In this document: positions 1-11,974 of the stretch, piece after piece
How positions within the stretch are numbered: position 1 is the first letter of the stretch
How the letters are laid out: every line of letters starts with the position of its first letter
Origin: Xestospongia bergquistia
Taxonomy: Eukaryota > Porifera > Demospongiae > Haplosclerida > Petrosiidae
NCBI GenBank assembly: GCA_963965975.1
Contig: OZ014420.1
Location: forward strand, 7,156,001-7,220,000
Length of the DNA: 64,000 bases
Reading direction: 5' to 3'
Translations under genes and position numbers: made by a program
Notes under the pieces: model-generated
Database searches by the model: none
Told to the model about the DNA's origin: nothing
What the model saw: the letters and a program-made list of their open reading frames with translations, nothing else

Positions 1-1629
1 TTTGTTAAAACCATTGAACAGGTCTGGTCCTTAAATTAACTAATGACATGTGCTAGCTTGTAATATAGAAGATATGTCACATGTCATTAATAATGGTGAT
101 TATCCGTCTCAGAGCTCATCTTCTAAATTTGTTTTTAAAGATCTCATCCTAAATAGATCAAAATGGTCTTATCTACAAACAAATATTAGATCATTACATC
201 ATCAGAAGCCAATCATAACATCCAAAGAAAGTAACATTCTTCCCAAGTGATGATGCTATTAATGTGTGTACCCACATGCTCTCCTTCAAAAAGAGCTATC
301 CACTTATCGTATATTAAACAATAAACAAATGGACTGTACACGGCATCTGTACCAACAACAACCTACTGTGTGGTATGTAGGCCACACAATAAATATGACA
401 TATTATTAATATAATAATGATAATTGTGATGAAGTTTCATAGTTGAGTTGTGTAGGATTGTTTAGTGTTTAGCAGTTCTCATATATTCATGTTGAATTTA
501 ATGATTACAGGTAACTAGCATGTGATATTTGTTACATAGAGCTCAAATAACTTGTATAAACACATCATTGACTTTGTGGATAACTAAATTAACATTCTTT
601 ATTTACCACCCTCACACACTCTATTGTTATAGTACAAGAAGTTACATTCCTTTACATAAGTTAACATTAATAATATCAATAATACAATTATAGACAACAT
701 ATATTGGTCAAATAACTTGCTTACTTAGATCTTGTGAACAATATTAAAACTTAAACATTTTACTGACTTAGCAGGAGCACATTTCTATTTATTAATATCA
801 TAGTAACAGATAGACAAACAGATAGAAGACTAACTAACATTTCTCAACAATATGCAACTTATCTCCATAGCAACATCATATATATCATTAGTTTGTTTGC
901 TAATATATCAAAAGGAAACCTGTCTTAGGTTACATTAGACACATCATTACACATGTACTCACTTCTTGGCTGACAGACAAATGTCTCTAAGAAATCATAT
1001 ACTCACTCCAAATAATGTCAATCACAACTGTACTACTCTCCATACTATATTATATTATATTATACTATATTATATTATATATATTATATTATATTATATT
1101 ATATTATATTATATTATATTGTAATAATCTACATTACATTGCAGTATATATAATGTATTGTAGTTGATTAGGGTTAGGTTTCTGTCAATATTTCTTGAGC
1201 TTTGAACAGGAATTCGTTAAACATTTTTGTCATACTAACAATCTTAGATGATAGTAGTAACACTGGCTCTACCTAACAATGACGAATTTTTCACTAATTT
1301 CAGTGTCGCCAATGATCTAATACAGGATAAGAGATCTGTATATATTAATATGTACTGACAAGATTATTCTTAGAAATCAAATAATTTTATATATTATTTT
1401 ATCATATATAACATCCTCATTGTGGTAACACACACACACACATTACCATGTAGTTAACATTAGTTACAGCTGTGTGTCTTTGGCATTGACTTAAATCTCC
1501 CAGAGAAATATAACTTTCTCAATACAATATCAATTATCACTTATTAAAACATGACCACAAAATTCTGAAATAATTATCACTTATTTAATATATAGATAGA
1601 CTATTAACTAATATTATATATATTTCTAG
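1..1629. other. Non-coding stretch upstream of first visible sulfatase exon
   Basis: I find no convincing exon here. Short open frames have no recognisable protein similarity and no matching splice context. The stretch is very AT-rich and contains a TATTA-type microsatellite near 1037-1121. It is most simply read as intron of the arylsulfatase gene, whose catalytic 5' exons would lie before the window. Confidence 0.5.
1037..1121. repeat. ATATT-type pentanucleotide microsatellite
   Basis: A run of slightly irregular TATTA/ATATT units lies in presumed intron of the sulfatase gene. It is simple-sequence DNA with no visible function. Confidence 0.85.
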
Positions 1630-4600
1630 TCATCTCGCGGCTTATATGGTGATGCTGCTAGAGAAATGGATGATAGTATTGGAGTTATAATGAAGAAACT
1701 TCAGGAGTTAAATCTTTTGGAAAATACACTAGTTGTCTTTACAAGGTATTATGACAAACTAAACAACAGATTCCATGAACAGATGTATTAAACAAATAGT
1801 TTGGAAGTGATCATAACAATGGAAATGTTTTCTTCCTTATAAGGAAATAGAGGTTGGGTTGGTCAAGGGTGTGTACTATCGTACAATCTATTGTATATAA
1901 ATTCCAAATAGGGAATGTCATATACATAACATTCTTTGAGCAATAGTCCAAAAAATTATCAAGACAAATACGGCAGAGAACATAATAGACCATAATAACT
2001 TCATTAGACAGAGCATATGGTGTTTCTATTGTAAAAAAAATAATGTGTTCCTACTCAATTGTTGTGGTTAATAAGAGTTTTTATTATAATCTAATAATGT
2101 AGGGGTATGTTTATTAATATGTTAGAAAATATAATTTTACTAGTAAACAATAATAGGAGATGTAATCAATACATTAAATCTTTTCAACTGTTGATCTATA
2201 CTATATTGATCCATATTTTTCAGTCATGGATCCATATCTGTCCATTTAGACATATCTGTGTGTGTCTGTGTGCGTCACTTGATGTTATCTATTACACTAG
2301 GAATATATATAAATGTTTTTGTGGGAGAGAATGAATTAGATTAAAATCTAATGATTGGTCAATGAGAACATCATCTTATATAAACTGAGTATATCTCCTA
2401 CAATAACATTACTATAATATGTCTGTATATGACACAAACTGACATACAAATAGAATGTTTGGTAGGTCATCATTACAGATGAAACTACATTTAACTTGCC
2501 ATTTTTTAAATGATTAATATTGTTTTCAATGGACCCATGTAACCAAAATGGGACATATATACATGTAACTACAATAGAGTCATATGTTGTAGTGTTGGTA
2601 ACATTAGTAGCAGGTGCACTATATATTGTATGGTTTTATGTTTTCCACAGCTTCCTTTATCAAGGCATTCATTCTCTAACATTTCAGCATAAACAAGTCT
2701 TAGTTGGAGATAATCTGATTGGTCAGGGTTTCCACAATGACATCATAGCCTTTTGGGGACATTATTTTGAACCAACTAGTCCATATTGCTGTAGTGTTAT
2801 ATTTAAAATTTTCTCATTTGAATAGATGATTTTATAATATATAGAGATACTATACCCAGTAAGGAATAAAGTGTTTGTAGAAATAATTATATTATTTAAT
2901 TATATTGTTAATAAAATATACACCTTTTGATGCCATCTTCCCCTGTTAAACAGGAAAGGCTATATTATGTGGAGGATGACATGTTAATTCTTCCCAACAG
3001 ACTGATCTATTGTTTGGGTAAATATTGTAATGAAATTAATGCCAGCCTTTCAAATTGTACTCAATAATTTAAAGATATTCTAGACTCTATTTTTCTAAAA
3101 TACAAAAATTAAATATGAATGTTATATAGAATGTTGTTGTTGATTACACTCCTGTTATCACTGGTGCACACGTGTGAATAGTGATCTAATTGTTTATGGA
3201 ATTATAACAATTTAAAATATGTTTTAACTTTTAAGATACACACAGGACATGTAAAATGTCTCCATAGATATTATGAACTTAATCGTATGGCTCCATTGTC
3301 TATGTGGTCCATTGTGATTCAGGAAATTGCTGGTCACATGTCATTTCATCCAAACATGTTCACAATAGGTATAATGGTTTTCAATATGACTCAAATGGAC
3401 CATGTAGTATTTTTGAACTAAAAAGGATATAGGATATTCTTTTAATGCCAAAAATAACTGCTAAATATTTTAGGGAAATTTTAGGAAAATAAATTTTCAA
3501 ATGTCTTCAATGAATTAAATGTCATTTGTACATTTTTTAACTTCTTTTAAGTTATTATAAGAGTTATAACTTTTTAATGTAAAGTATCATATAAACGTAG
3601 TTTTATTATATTGGCTCTTTGACTGACAGAGTTAAATTTTAAAATTTTATTTTGGATTTCAAAAATGAAGAGTACCATTTAGTGATAATGGTTGTAAACA
3701 CAATTAGAAAAGAGAATAAATAATATATTATATTACAAAAGGTAGAAAAATTAAATATTTAAAGAACAAAGACAAATTAAATGTATTCAACACCTTCTTC
3801 TTCACTAAGTATATCTAAAATTAGTTCGTGATCTGTTAGATCAGTTGGTTTCTCGTATGAATTAGTTAATGCATGAACGGAAGCTCCGTATTCGATAAGT
3901 AATAACATGACATCAACACTACAGTTATAGGCAGCTACATGAATAGGTGTGAAACCACTTCGATCTCTAGCATCAGGATCCACCAACTGGTGCTTTAAGA
4001 CATACCGGGCTAGACGAGGGTAGTTCCTTGCTGATGCCAAATGTAAGATAGTGTCAAATTCTGTTTGACTTTGTAGCATAATATTTAGAAAGTCCACATT
4101 AGTATTTGTTTCATAATGATTTTTAACAGTTTGTAGAATGGATGTCTCTGCTGTGGAGCCATCATTAGATTTGCTAGGTAGTGCAGTTTCGATTCTTAAG
4201 TCTTGTAGATCAGCTTGGAGAAGAAATCGTGCCATTTCTGGACTTTCCGCTAAATCAATTGGTCTTTGACCATCGATATTTCTTGTTTGAGTTAAAGGAT
4301 CGTTGCAAGATCTCACGACGAATCTTGCAGCTTCGATATCGTCCATGGCTGCGGCTACGTGAAGGACGTTCCATCCTTCGGGATCTCTAGCAGTCAATTC
4401 AGCTCCTGCCTCAACTAATAATTTCAAACAGTCTAGCTGCTCTTCAAAAATAGCTCTCATAACTGGTGGTAAGCCACTTGGCTCCCTCTCTTCTACTACG
4501 ATATTGCCTTCTTCTCGGATGAGTTGACGTATTTCGTTTATATCTCCTTCTGTGATAGCTTGTTGTAGAAGAACACTAACTGGAAAATGAACTCCTTTAC

Positions 4601-6039
4601 GAGTTGGAGCAGCTTTCTTGACTTCCATTGTTAAGTATGAAGGTCGAGAAATTGGAAGAGAAACAGATTTGCGTCTCTTTCCAGCAGCCATTTTCTTCAC
4701 CTCTGTCTGACCATTATCACTGAACAGTCTTGCAAGTAATAAAGATTCCATTTTCTAAATTGGTTTTGTTTCGTTAAGTTCACAAGAGTTTCTTAAACTT
4801 GAACTATAGCTTTAGATTTAACTGACTGCTCCGCTGCCTAGATTGGCTCCTTTTATAGTCTGCTTTCCACATGTGGTCGGCGCCGCTATAATTAGTACAT
4901 CCTGTTATCGATAATAGTTCGCGTAGTGTAGGTCTCCTATGAACTGTGGTTTTTTGAAGGTTACAGTCATAACTAAATGATAAACACAGCTATTATAATA
5001 GACTTAGCTATATATGAGTATTTATGTTTATCCATCAAATGTGCTGGTGTGTTGAAGAAGTTGGACCACACAGTCAAGTTTAATAATATTCATATTATAT
5101 TATAACAGTATTCAATGCTATGACTGAATGTTATGTCATATGTTAAAGGAGAGGAGTCTAGATAAAAGTATTCATTTTTCTCTCCCTCTCTTCTAGTGAC
5201 AATGGTGCTTGGATGCATGAGAAATTAAATGGAGGAACTAATGGATTACTTCGAGGGGAAAAGGGAGAGACGTGGGAAGGAGGAATGAGGTGATAGACAC
5301 TGAAGTAGATAGATTGATAAATAAAGTTGAAATACACTGTAAACATCATGTACTCCCAAATGGTTACTTGACACATCAATATTATACTGATACAATGATA
5401 TGTGATATGTGAGTCAATGAGAAGTTTTGACTCCATACTGACATACTTCACAGTATGTTGTTAGTTACCACTGTGTTTTTGTTGATATAGTCACACAAAC
5501 CTCATGTACTTAGTTTAACAAACATGTTTTTTAGGTTCAAGAGGTTACAACAATTCTTATGATGATGTATAATGTTTCCTTTGTAGAGTACCTACTATCT
5601 TTCATTGGCCAGGAAAGATTCCAGCAGGGAAGGTAATAGAAATGAAATATTTATTTATAATTCCACTTAAAATATGAAGAGATATCTGTGTTCATATCAG
5701 ACAGCCCATTCAAGTGTCCTTGATATGAAATATGTTTGAATACATTTTTTAGTAACAACATATTAATTTATCATTAAAGAAGGTATTGGTAGTAATCCCT
5801 CTCCTACACTAAACAATTAACCCAAGCATTTTTCATAGTGGGGGCATATCACATAATCATATTGTTACTGACCTTTAATATGAAGTTTGATGACATGTAT
5901 ATAGTTGATGTAATGATCAAGTATATTAATTGCATCATTTCCGGAAAACACAATTTTAATACTGAGTTTAACACTACTTAATGATCCATATCTCACTCAT
6001 GTCACATGATAACAGTACTTGCTCATCTATATTTACTAA

Positions 6040-6070
<31 letters not shown>

Positions 6071-9000
6071 AGGTATCTACACTATTGGGGAGTCAGTTAG
6101 ATTTATTGGCAACATTTGCTGACTTAGCAGGCGTTCAACTCCCATCAAATAAATCATTAGATTCACATTCATTATTGCCAGTATTATTAAATGATATAAC
6201 AACAAGTGAGTACAGCACTATGTAATATCCTAGGTGTCATATCCACTGGAACTATAGTAGTAATATGTTTATACAAGAACATTTATGTCATAGATCAAAG
6301 GAGACATCTTAACAAATAATTTGAGATAAAAGGTTACCTTTAATGTACATGTAAATTGGACCAATATTACCAATTACCTTTCATTGTGCTCAATATGATT
6401 ACATAATGTTATATGTGTTGTTGTTCAGAAGATCTGTGGTTACTAGTGGCAACCCTGTTCACTGACATATGAAATGCTTCTTTTAAAAGTACATTTATTC
6501 TAACACAACCACAATTGTGATTACTATGGCAACAGAGGGTATCATTAATTAAGTTAACATTGAGGTTTCTCTGTTGATATTGTTGTAAAGGAGTGTTTAC
6601 CTCTTCAAAAGAGTTTATCAGCTAAGATCAAACTATTAAAAGTTCATCTTAAAAGAAAACAATACAGTTTGATCTGATCCTATTAAATTAGAAGTTATAT
6701 AATGTCAATATATACTAAAGTTTCTCCCTCAAAGGTTTTTGTATGCCTTATAAGGAAGTAAAATTTTGGATGTTTTTATTTGTTATACTCCTCTGGTAAA
6801 TTGATAAGTTATATTTGGTGTAGGAGAAATCCATATTACTATGGTAATGTTAATAATAGTATTACAACATTGTAATATTGTAATGTGTGAGAAATGAAGT
6901 AATGTAGATATAATCCTACTCACAATTATTGGATGTGATTTTGATGTGTAGAAATTATTGTACAAGTAGTGATGTTCCGTACATATTTGGTCTATATCAT
7001 GTGCTACGGAAATGTTAACATATACATTGGAATCTTGTTAATTATATTTATAGTGCAATCTGAACTACATGAGGATATTTACACAGTTGTGTAATGTGTA
7101 TATATAGTCATCCATTAACATCAAAATTCTTTTTTGTAGGTCCTCGTAAAACAGTCTTCTATTATCGAGCGACCACTCTTATGGCTGTTCGTTACCATGA
7201 CTACAAAGCTCATTTTGTAACTCGTTCTGGTTGGGATCTAGAACCACCTGAAGTAATGGATAGACAGATGGATGGGTAGATGGATGGGCTGTTCCTGATT
7301 CTATTGCAATCATAATTTAAAATATGCATTAATTAAAAAATTCCCAACATTCTATGATACAGTCTATGATATGAACAATATTATAGTATAACTATCTATT
7401 TCTATAACAACCAAGGAGTGTGTACACATAACAGACTTTATATATCATAAATTTTTCGATATAAACACTTGTGTCTCACCTTAAACACACGTTGATAAAT
7501 AACAACAAATGAGACAATATGATAAACATTTTAAGATCATATCCTCCACAACTGACTAAGTCACCTCTCTATTGTCACCTCATAACCTCTCCTGTTTTGT
7601 ATACCTTGAACTAATCCTTAAAATATAAAACTAATGAACTTAAAACGTAATAAGTTCACATATTACATGTAACAACCACACATATATTACGTGTAACAAG
7701 TACACATATTACATGTAATATGTACACATATTACATGTAATATGTACACATATTACATGTAATATGTACACATATTACATGTAATATGTACACATATTAC
7801 ATGTAATATTTACACATATTACATGTAACATCCGCTAAGTTTGTTATCAGTAAATTCCAACAGGTTATCATTTTAGCTATAATTATAATCTTATTGTGTT
7901 ATTGGTAGACATAATAATTAAATTCATGATATTATATAAAGTTGTTTATCAGTAATAGTATTATATACATGACATCATTTTAACTCTTTCATCTCAATTT
8001 ATTCTATTCATCAATATCCTCTATAGAAACATGATCCTCCATTACTTTACCACTTGGGACAGGACCCATCTGAACAGGTAGAGAACACATGTCTGGAGTA
8101 TAAGTGGGTGTTAGTCTATATATATAGTGAGGAAATACTGTCATCTTTAAATAATAACAAGTATATCATGTTCTTTTCGCTTTGAGGGGAATAATATGTT
8201 GATGTAATGTTAGTAATATGAATAGACAAGTTATACTCTAAAGAATTGGATTTAGTAAATAAACAGTAATAATATAATATAATTTATTAATAGATAAATT
8301 GATAGTGAGGAATATATCACAGTATAACAGAACTCCATGGCAACATGATCAGTTATAGTATAACAATGATATCAATATAATGACACAATTTATTACTTTA
8401 ATAGTAAAATGTGTTTACATCTTGGCACTTCTACTATGTCAGTCATTTCTATATCAAACACTTTGTACACACCTAATTATTAGTACTATAAGTTTATCTC
8501 TAGGATACACAGTAGTCACTATAATCATCTTACTATTTATTATATCATTCAATATTAATGATCAAAGCATTGTATATCGCTAATGACAAATCAATCATGC
8601 TCCATAATTAAGGATCCATAAAATAGAACTAATGTTGCATGGAATAATTAATGTACTGTATTAATGTATTAATGTATTATATTGTATTAATGTAGTACAT
8701 TAATACAATATAATACATTAGTACATTAATACAGTACGACACATTAGTACATTAATACAGTATAATACATTAGTACATTGTACTAATGTATTATACTGTA
8801 TTAATGTACTAATGTGTCATACTGTATTAATGTCCACTAACTATTCTTCATTATAGTATCCTTTGGATCCAGACCAATACAAGGATATTATAGCTTCAAT
8901 AACAAAGATAGCAGAGGACCACACCCACTCAATCCAACCTTTACCTAAATCTCAATTAGATGAGATCAGTATCACAGGAGAAGGGGTTATACCCTGTTGT

Positions 9001-9081
9001 CAACTTCATAATTGCACATGTAATTCTGGTCTCTCTTACATGTGGAGGAATCACGACCACACCCACTATTCTACTAATTAA
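1630..9081 (+). CDS. ARSA: Arylsulfatase A-like lysosomal sulfatase, 3' exons only (5' truncated)
   Basis: Seven exons are read at about 1630-1745, 5197-5289, 5587-5632, 6073-6205, 7140-7252, 8027-8077 and 8857-9081, and their reading phases join. The peptide follows the second half of animal arylsulfatase A. It contains a DNGAWMHEK segment, a [16 protein letters not shown] segment followed by [10 protein letters not shown], a YKAHF segment, [13 protein letters not shown], and a Cys-rich tail ([11 protein letters not shown]). Family members hydrolyse sulfate esters such as sulfatide in the lysosome, using a formylglycine made from the Cys of a CxPSR motif. That motif and the N-terminal half are not in the window, so the gene begins upstream. 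The intron at 1746-5196 hosts another gene on the opposite strand. Other sulfatases of the A/G group cannot be excluded. Confidence 0.85.
3777..4751 (-). CDS. Intronless ankyrin-repeat protein with PP1-docking motif (MYPT/PPP1R12-16-like)
   Basis: A single uninterrupted 324-residue reading frame lies inside a sulfatase intron on the opposite strand. A basic N-terminus is followed by RKGVHFP at about residues 51-57, which fits the RVxF motif that binds protein phosphatase 1. Two ankyrin repeats follow (about 60-160, with [11 protein letters not shown]), then a spacer, then two more (about 230-310, with [20 protein letters not shown]). This order of motif, two repeats, a [13 protein letters not shown] linker, spacer and two repeats matches the N-terminal targeting module of MYPT myosin-phosphatase subunits. 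No C-terminal myosin-binding region is present. It may therefore be a short PP1 regulatory subunit. Absence of introns in an intron-rich genome suggests retroposition. An I-kappa-B-like protein was considered but fits the KGVHF motif less well. Confidence 0.7.
   Translation of the reverse strand: MESLLLARLFSDNGQTEVKKMAAGKRRKSVSLPISRPSYLTMEVKKAAPTRKGVHFPVSVLLQQAITEGDINEIRQLIREEGNIVVEEREPSGLPPVMRAIFEEQLDCLKLLVEAGAELTARDPEGWNVLHVAAAMDDIEAARFVVRSCNDPLTQTRNIDGQRPIDLAESPEMARFLLQADLQDLRIETALPSKSNDGSTAETSILQTVKNHYETNTNVDFLNIMLQSQTEFDTILHLASARNYPRLARYVLKHQLVDPDARDRSGFTPIHVAAYNCSVDVMLLLIEYGASVHALTNSYEKPTDLTDHELILDILSEEEGVEYI
7655..7830. repeat. 22-bp tandem array of palindromic units
   Basis: About seven copies of a 22-base unit each contain the self-complementary core ATATTACATGTAATAT. 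The outer copies carry substitutions. The array sits in the sulfatase intron between the exons ending at 7252 and starting at 8027. Confidence 0.85.
8654..8818. repeat. Two adjacent long near-perfect inverted repeats (hairpins)
   Basis: The first palindrome has 41-base arms (8654-8694 and 8696-8736) around a single base, with one mismatch seen. The second has 39-base perfectly complementary arms (8738-8776 and 8780-8818) around a 3-base loop. Both lie in the last sulfatase intron, ending about 40 bases before the final exon at 8857. Confidence 0.9.
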
Positions 9082-9176
9082 ACTCAAGTTACATAATGAA
9101 GAATAATAACTGTCTCAATAAATATGTAATTGTATATTTCGGATAATAACTTTATTATTATAATTAGAGTGTGTTT

Positions 9177-11697
9177 TTATTGATTTTCTTCATCACTATA
9201 ATCACTAGAGCTAGTATCCTCCTCTTCAAGTCCTCTCTGTGTCTCTTTTGTTGGTAATGACAGTTTGTTTTTTGTTGTCTCCTCAAAGAAGTAGTCAAAC
9301 GGGTAAGGCTGGTTTTTATCATAGATAACATCAAGTAGTTGTTGGCGTTGAGTGTGTGTCCGAATCTAAAGAGAGGATATTGTAATGTAGTATATTAGTA
9401 AGATGTAGTATATTACTGCATGTCGGACTCCAAGGAGTCATAGACATTATATAATAGTATGGACAGTATCTAAGATTAATTACAAGAAATTGACGTCAAT
9501 ATCACAGCATAGTACAATATTATATTACAAAGTGCAATATTTAATGTAACGTGTTATAGTATCATTGTGTTAACAGTATAACATGATCTAGTGATTTTAA
9601 TAGTTTGTTTGTAATTGAGTCCTAATTTGACTGTAGTACATTTTACTACCTCATCATGTCATTACCATAGTAACACAGCATCTATATGAACTCTGTATGT
9701 ATAAACTGTAAAATGAAACTCTATTTGAGGTGACTAGAGTCATAACTAATGTCATATTATATCTGAGGTCTAGTCACATCATACAATAGTACAACATTGA
9801 TCATACTTGTGCAATAAACTCCTGATCACTGATAGCCATTATATCGAGTCCAGTAATTTTATTAAAAAGGTCTTGATGACTCAGGACATCTGGGACATCT
9901 TGTTTAGAGAAAAAATTTGTAATGTTCTGACAATCTCTTAAGAGAAACTCTAATCCATGTGGATGAGATGGTTCTACTGATTGACTGACATCAATGATAT
10001 AGACACGCCCCTCTAACCACAACACGTTATACTCATTGAGATCAGCATGTACAAGATGACATTCCTTGTACATTCTCTCCATTATCTGTTAAATGGACAA
10101 ACGATTAAGTTAATGGACAGATAGAAAACAAGTAGATAGAGTTTGTGACCACACCCCTTACCTGAACACATTGATGATAAGCATTCTTTAATTGTTCAGC
10201 AGAAAGATTAGAGTCCTTTAATTTAGGGGCAGGGCAATTATCTTTTCCAATAAAACTCATAATAAGAACATGTTTACGAAGTAACACAACTTCTGGACAA
10301 GGAATACCATGACTATGAAGTCTACAATGGATACATACTTACATAAATGGATGTATAGATATAGTTATTAATACCTTTTCAAGTTATGCATTTCTTTCTC
10401 AGCCCACATGTGAACAATCTTACGAGGATTTTGTTTCTTAAATCTGCTCTTAAAACGATAGTCATCTTTAATATATTTATCACGTCTAAAGAATTCATTG
10501 AGTGTTGTCTTAAATATTTTAATAGCACACTCTGTTGGCATAGTAGTACCATCTTCTAATCTAAGAGAGATAATAAATTATATATCCATTTAAAATTTAT
10601 TATATATCCATTTGTCCATTAATATATATCAATTTATTATTATACATCCATTATATTTCCATCTGTCCATTAACATGTATCCATTTATACTTACTCTCCT
10701 CCTATAGCATGAAACACAGCTGCTTCTTTACCAGTACTTATGCATCCATTGACTTCATTTAATCGTCCATTGTCCACTAATTTAAATAACATCAAACGAG
10801 TTTTTGGATCAAGCACATGTTCCTGTGTAGAGTGTTCTTTGCTCTCGTGTAAACGATGACTGGATTTCTCTTCTCTTAATGAATGTTCTTTTAAAGAATT
10901 AAACACTTTGTTTTGAAGATGCAAGTCAGGATTAGTGCGCTGAATGTCTCCCATGGGAAAATCAGGAGGGAACTAGAGGGAATAAAGTTGTAGTCACGGC
11001 AACTGTTTCCATGGTGACAGCATACTTTTTCCATGTTCTGAACATTTCTCTGTCCACACATTATAGCATCATGTTTAGTTGGTTGGCCTGGAGCCACACC
11101 TTTTCTACGCCCACTTTTTGGAGGGCTTACTCTCTTTTGATAGTATTCTAAGGGGATTATAAAGTGGGTGTGGTCATAAACAATATTGTATACCTTCAAA
11201 ATCATCATTGTCATCCTCACAGTCAGACCCCTCATCTTCCAAATATGATTGTGGTAAAGAACGAAACTTCTCAAAAGAGATCTTAACTAATAAATTAATT
11301 AATTATCAGTTAATTAACAGGGACCAAACCTTTGCTTTGTTTATTAAAGTGTTGTTCCTCTACCACTAGTTGCCGATCATGTTCACGATCATATTCTAAT
11401 TGTAACATTTGAGCTAATGCAAAATCATTACTAGTATCTACATCACTATTAACAGTGGGTGTGGCCATAGATGTCATGTGACTTTCAAATTGTTTCCTAT
11501 AAAATATATTAACACAATAACATATAATGACACACCCACCTCAAGAAATGTTCCTCTTCCTCTTGAAGGGTTTTAGCTAGTTCCTCGTCCATCACTGCTG
11601 CTAAGGAACAAGTGGGCGTGGTCTGATGTGTTGGTGATCTCCATGGACTTTTAGATTGTGATTTTTGTGGCGATAATGTCTTGAGTCCTGACTCCAT
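9177..11697 (-). CDS. RIOK1: RIO-family atypical protein kinase RIOK1
   Basis: Nine coding exons run from a start at 11697 to a stop at 9177-9179, about 540 residues, close to the human length. RIO signatures are clear: CISTGKEAAVFHA in the ATP-binding flap (exon 10695-10972), then AIKIFKTTLNEFFRRDKYI, and the catalytic loop LVHADLNEYNVLW with the metal-binding segment YIIDVSQSVEPSHPHG (exon 9807-10085). The N-terminal exons are acidic and glutamine-rich. The family acts in cytoplasmic maturation of the small ribosomal subunit and can bind PRMT5. An upstream exon near 11760-11880 is probably 5' UTR, because its frame meets a stop before any ATG. The gene is divergent from EMC2. AATAAA-type signals lie just beyond the stop on the minus strand. 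Confidence 0.95.
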
Positions 11698-11974
11698 GGC
11701 TATAAGATGATGTAACTAAATAGAGGAGGAAGATTGAGGACACAGCTGGCATCTACTTACATAATCTCTTGTTTGAATTAATTCTTCTTCTGCTGCTGAT
11801 AAAGTTGAACTAAATCTGATGACTTTCTTTGCTCTTTTATCTCATCAAATTAGCTGAATAAGTCTGTTTACTGCAGTTTCTTCAAAATGGTGCAATGGCT
11901 AAGGCGCTTTATTTAGAATATATTCATGAGCTATTGCTCAAAAATCAATGAATATTTAATTGCTTCCTTCACTA
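11698..11974. promoter_or_regulatory. Shared divergent promoter region RIOK1/EMC2
   Basis: The interval separates the RIOK1 start codon (-) from the EMC2 start codon (+) and includes the likely untranslated first exon of RIOK1. A bidirectional promoter is inferred from spacing only. I did not recognise specific core elements. Confidence 0.5.

Noticed and set aside
50-250. 66-codon open frame on the plus strand near the window start
   Set aside because: No similarity to sulfatase N-terminal sequence, no splice context and AT-rich composition like flanking non-coding DNA.
2520-2825. 101-codon partly hydrophobic open frame in the sulfatase intron
   Set aside because: No recognisable family or signal; hydrophobic translations are common in AT-rich non-coding DNA.
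3777-4751. I-kappa-B or BCL3 assignment of the nested ankyrin gene
   Set aside because: The RVxF-type KGVHF before the repeats and the two-plus-two repeat layout fit MYPT-type PP1 subunits better; no degron-type DSGxxS motif was seen.
8380-8583. 67-codon hydrophobic open frame
   Set aside because: Lies in the last sulfatase intron, with no conservation clue; the Leu/Ile-rich translation is expected from composition.
11885-11925. tRNA-like phrase GGTGCAATGGCTAAGGCGC
   Set aside because: No matching acceptor stem, anticodon arm or T-arm follows; probably chance in the RIOK1 5' leader.
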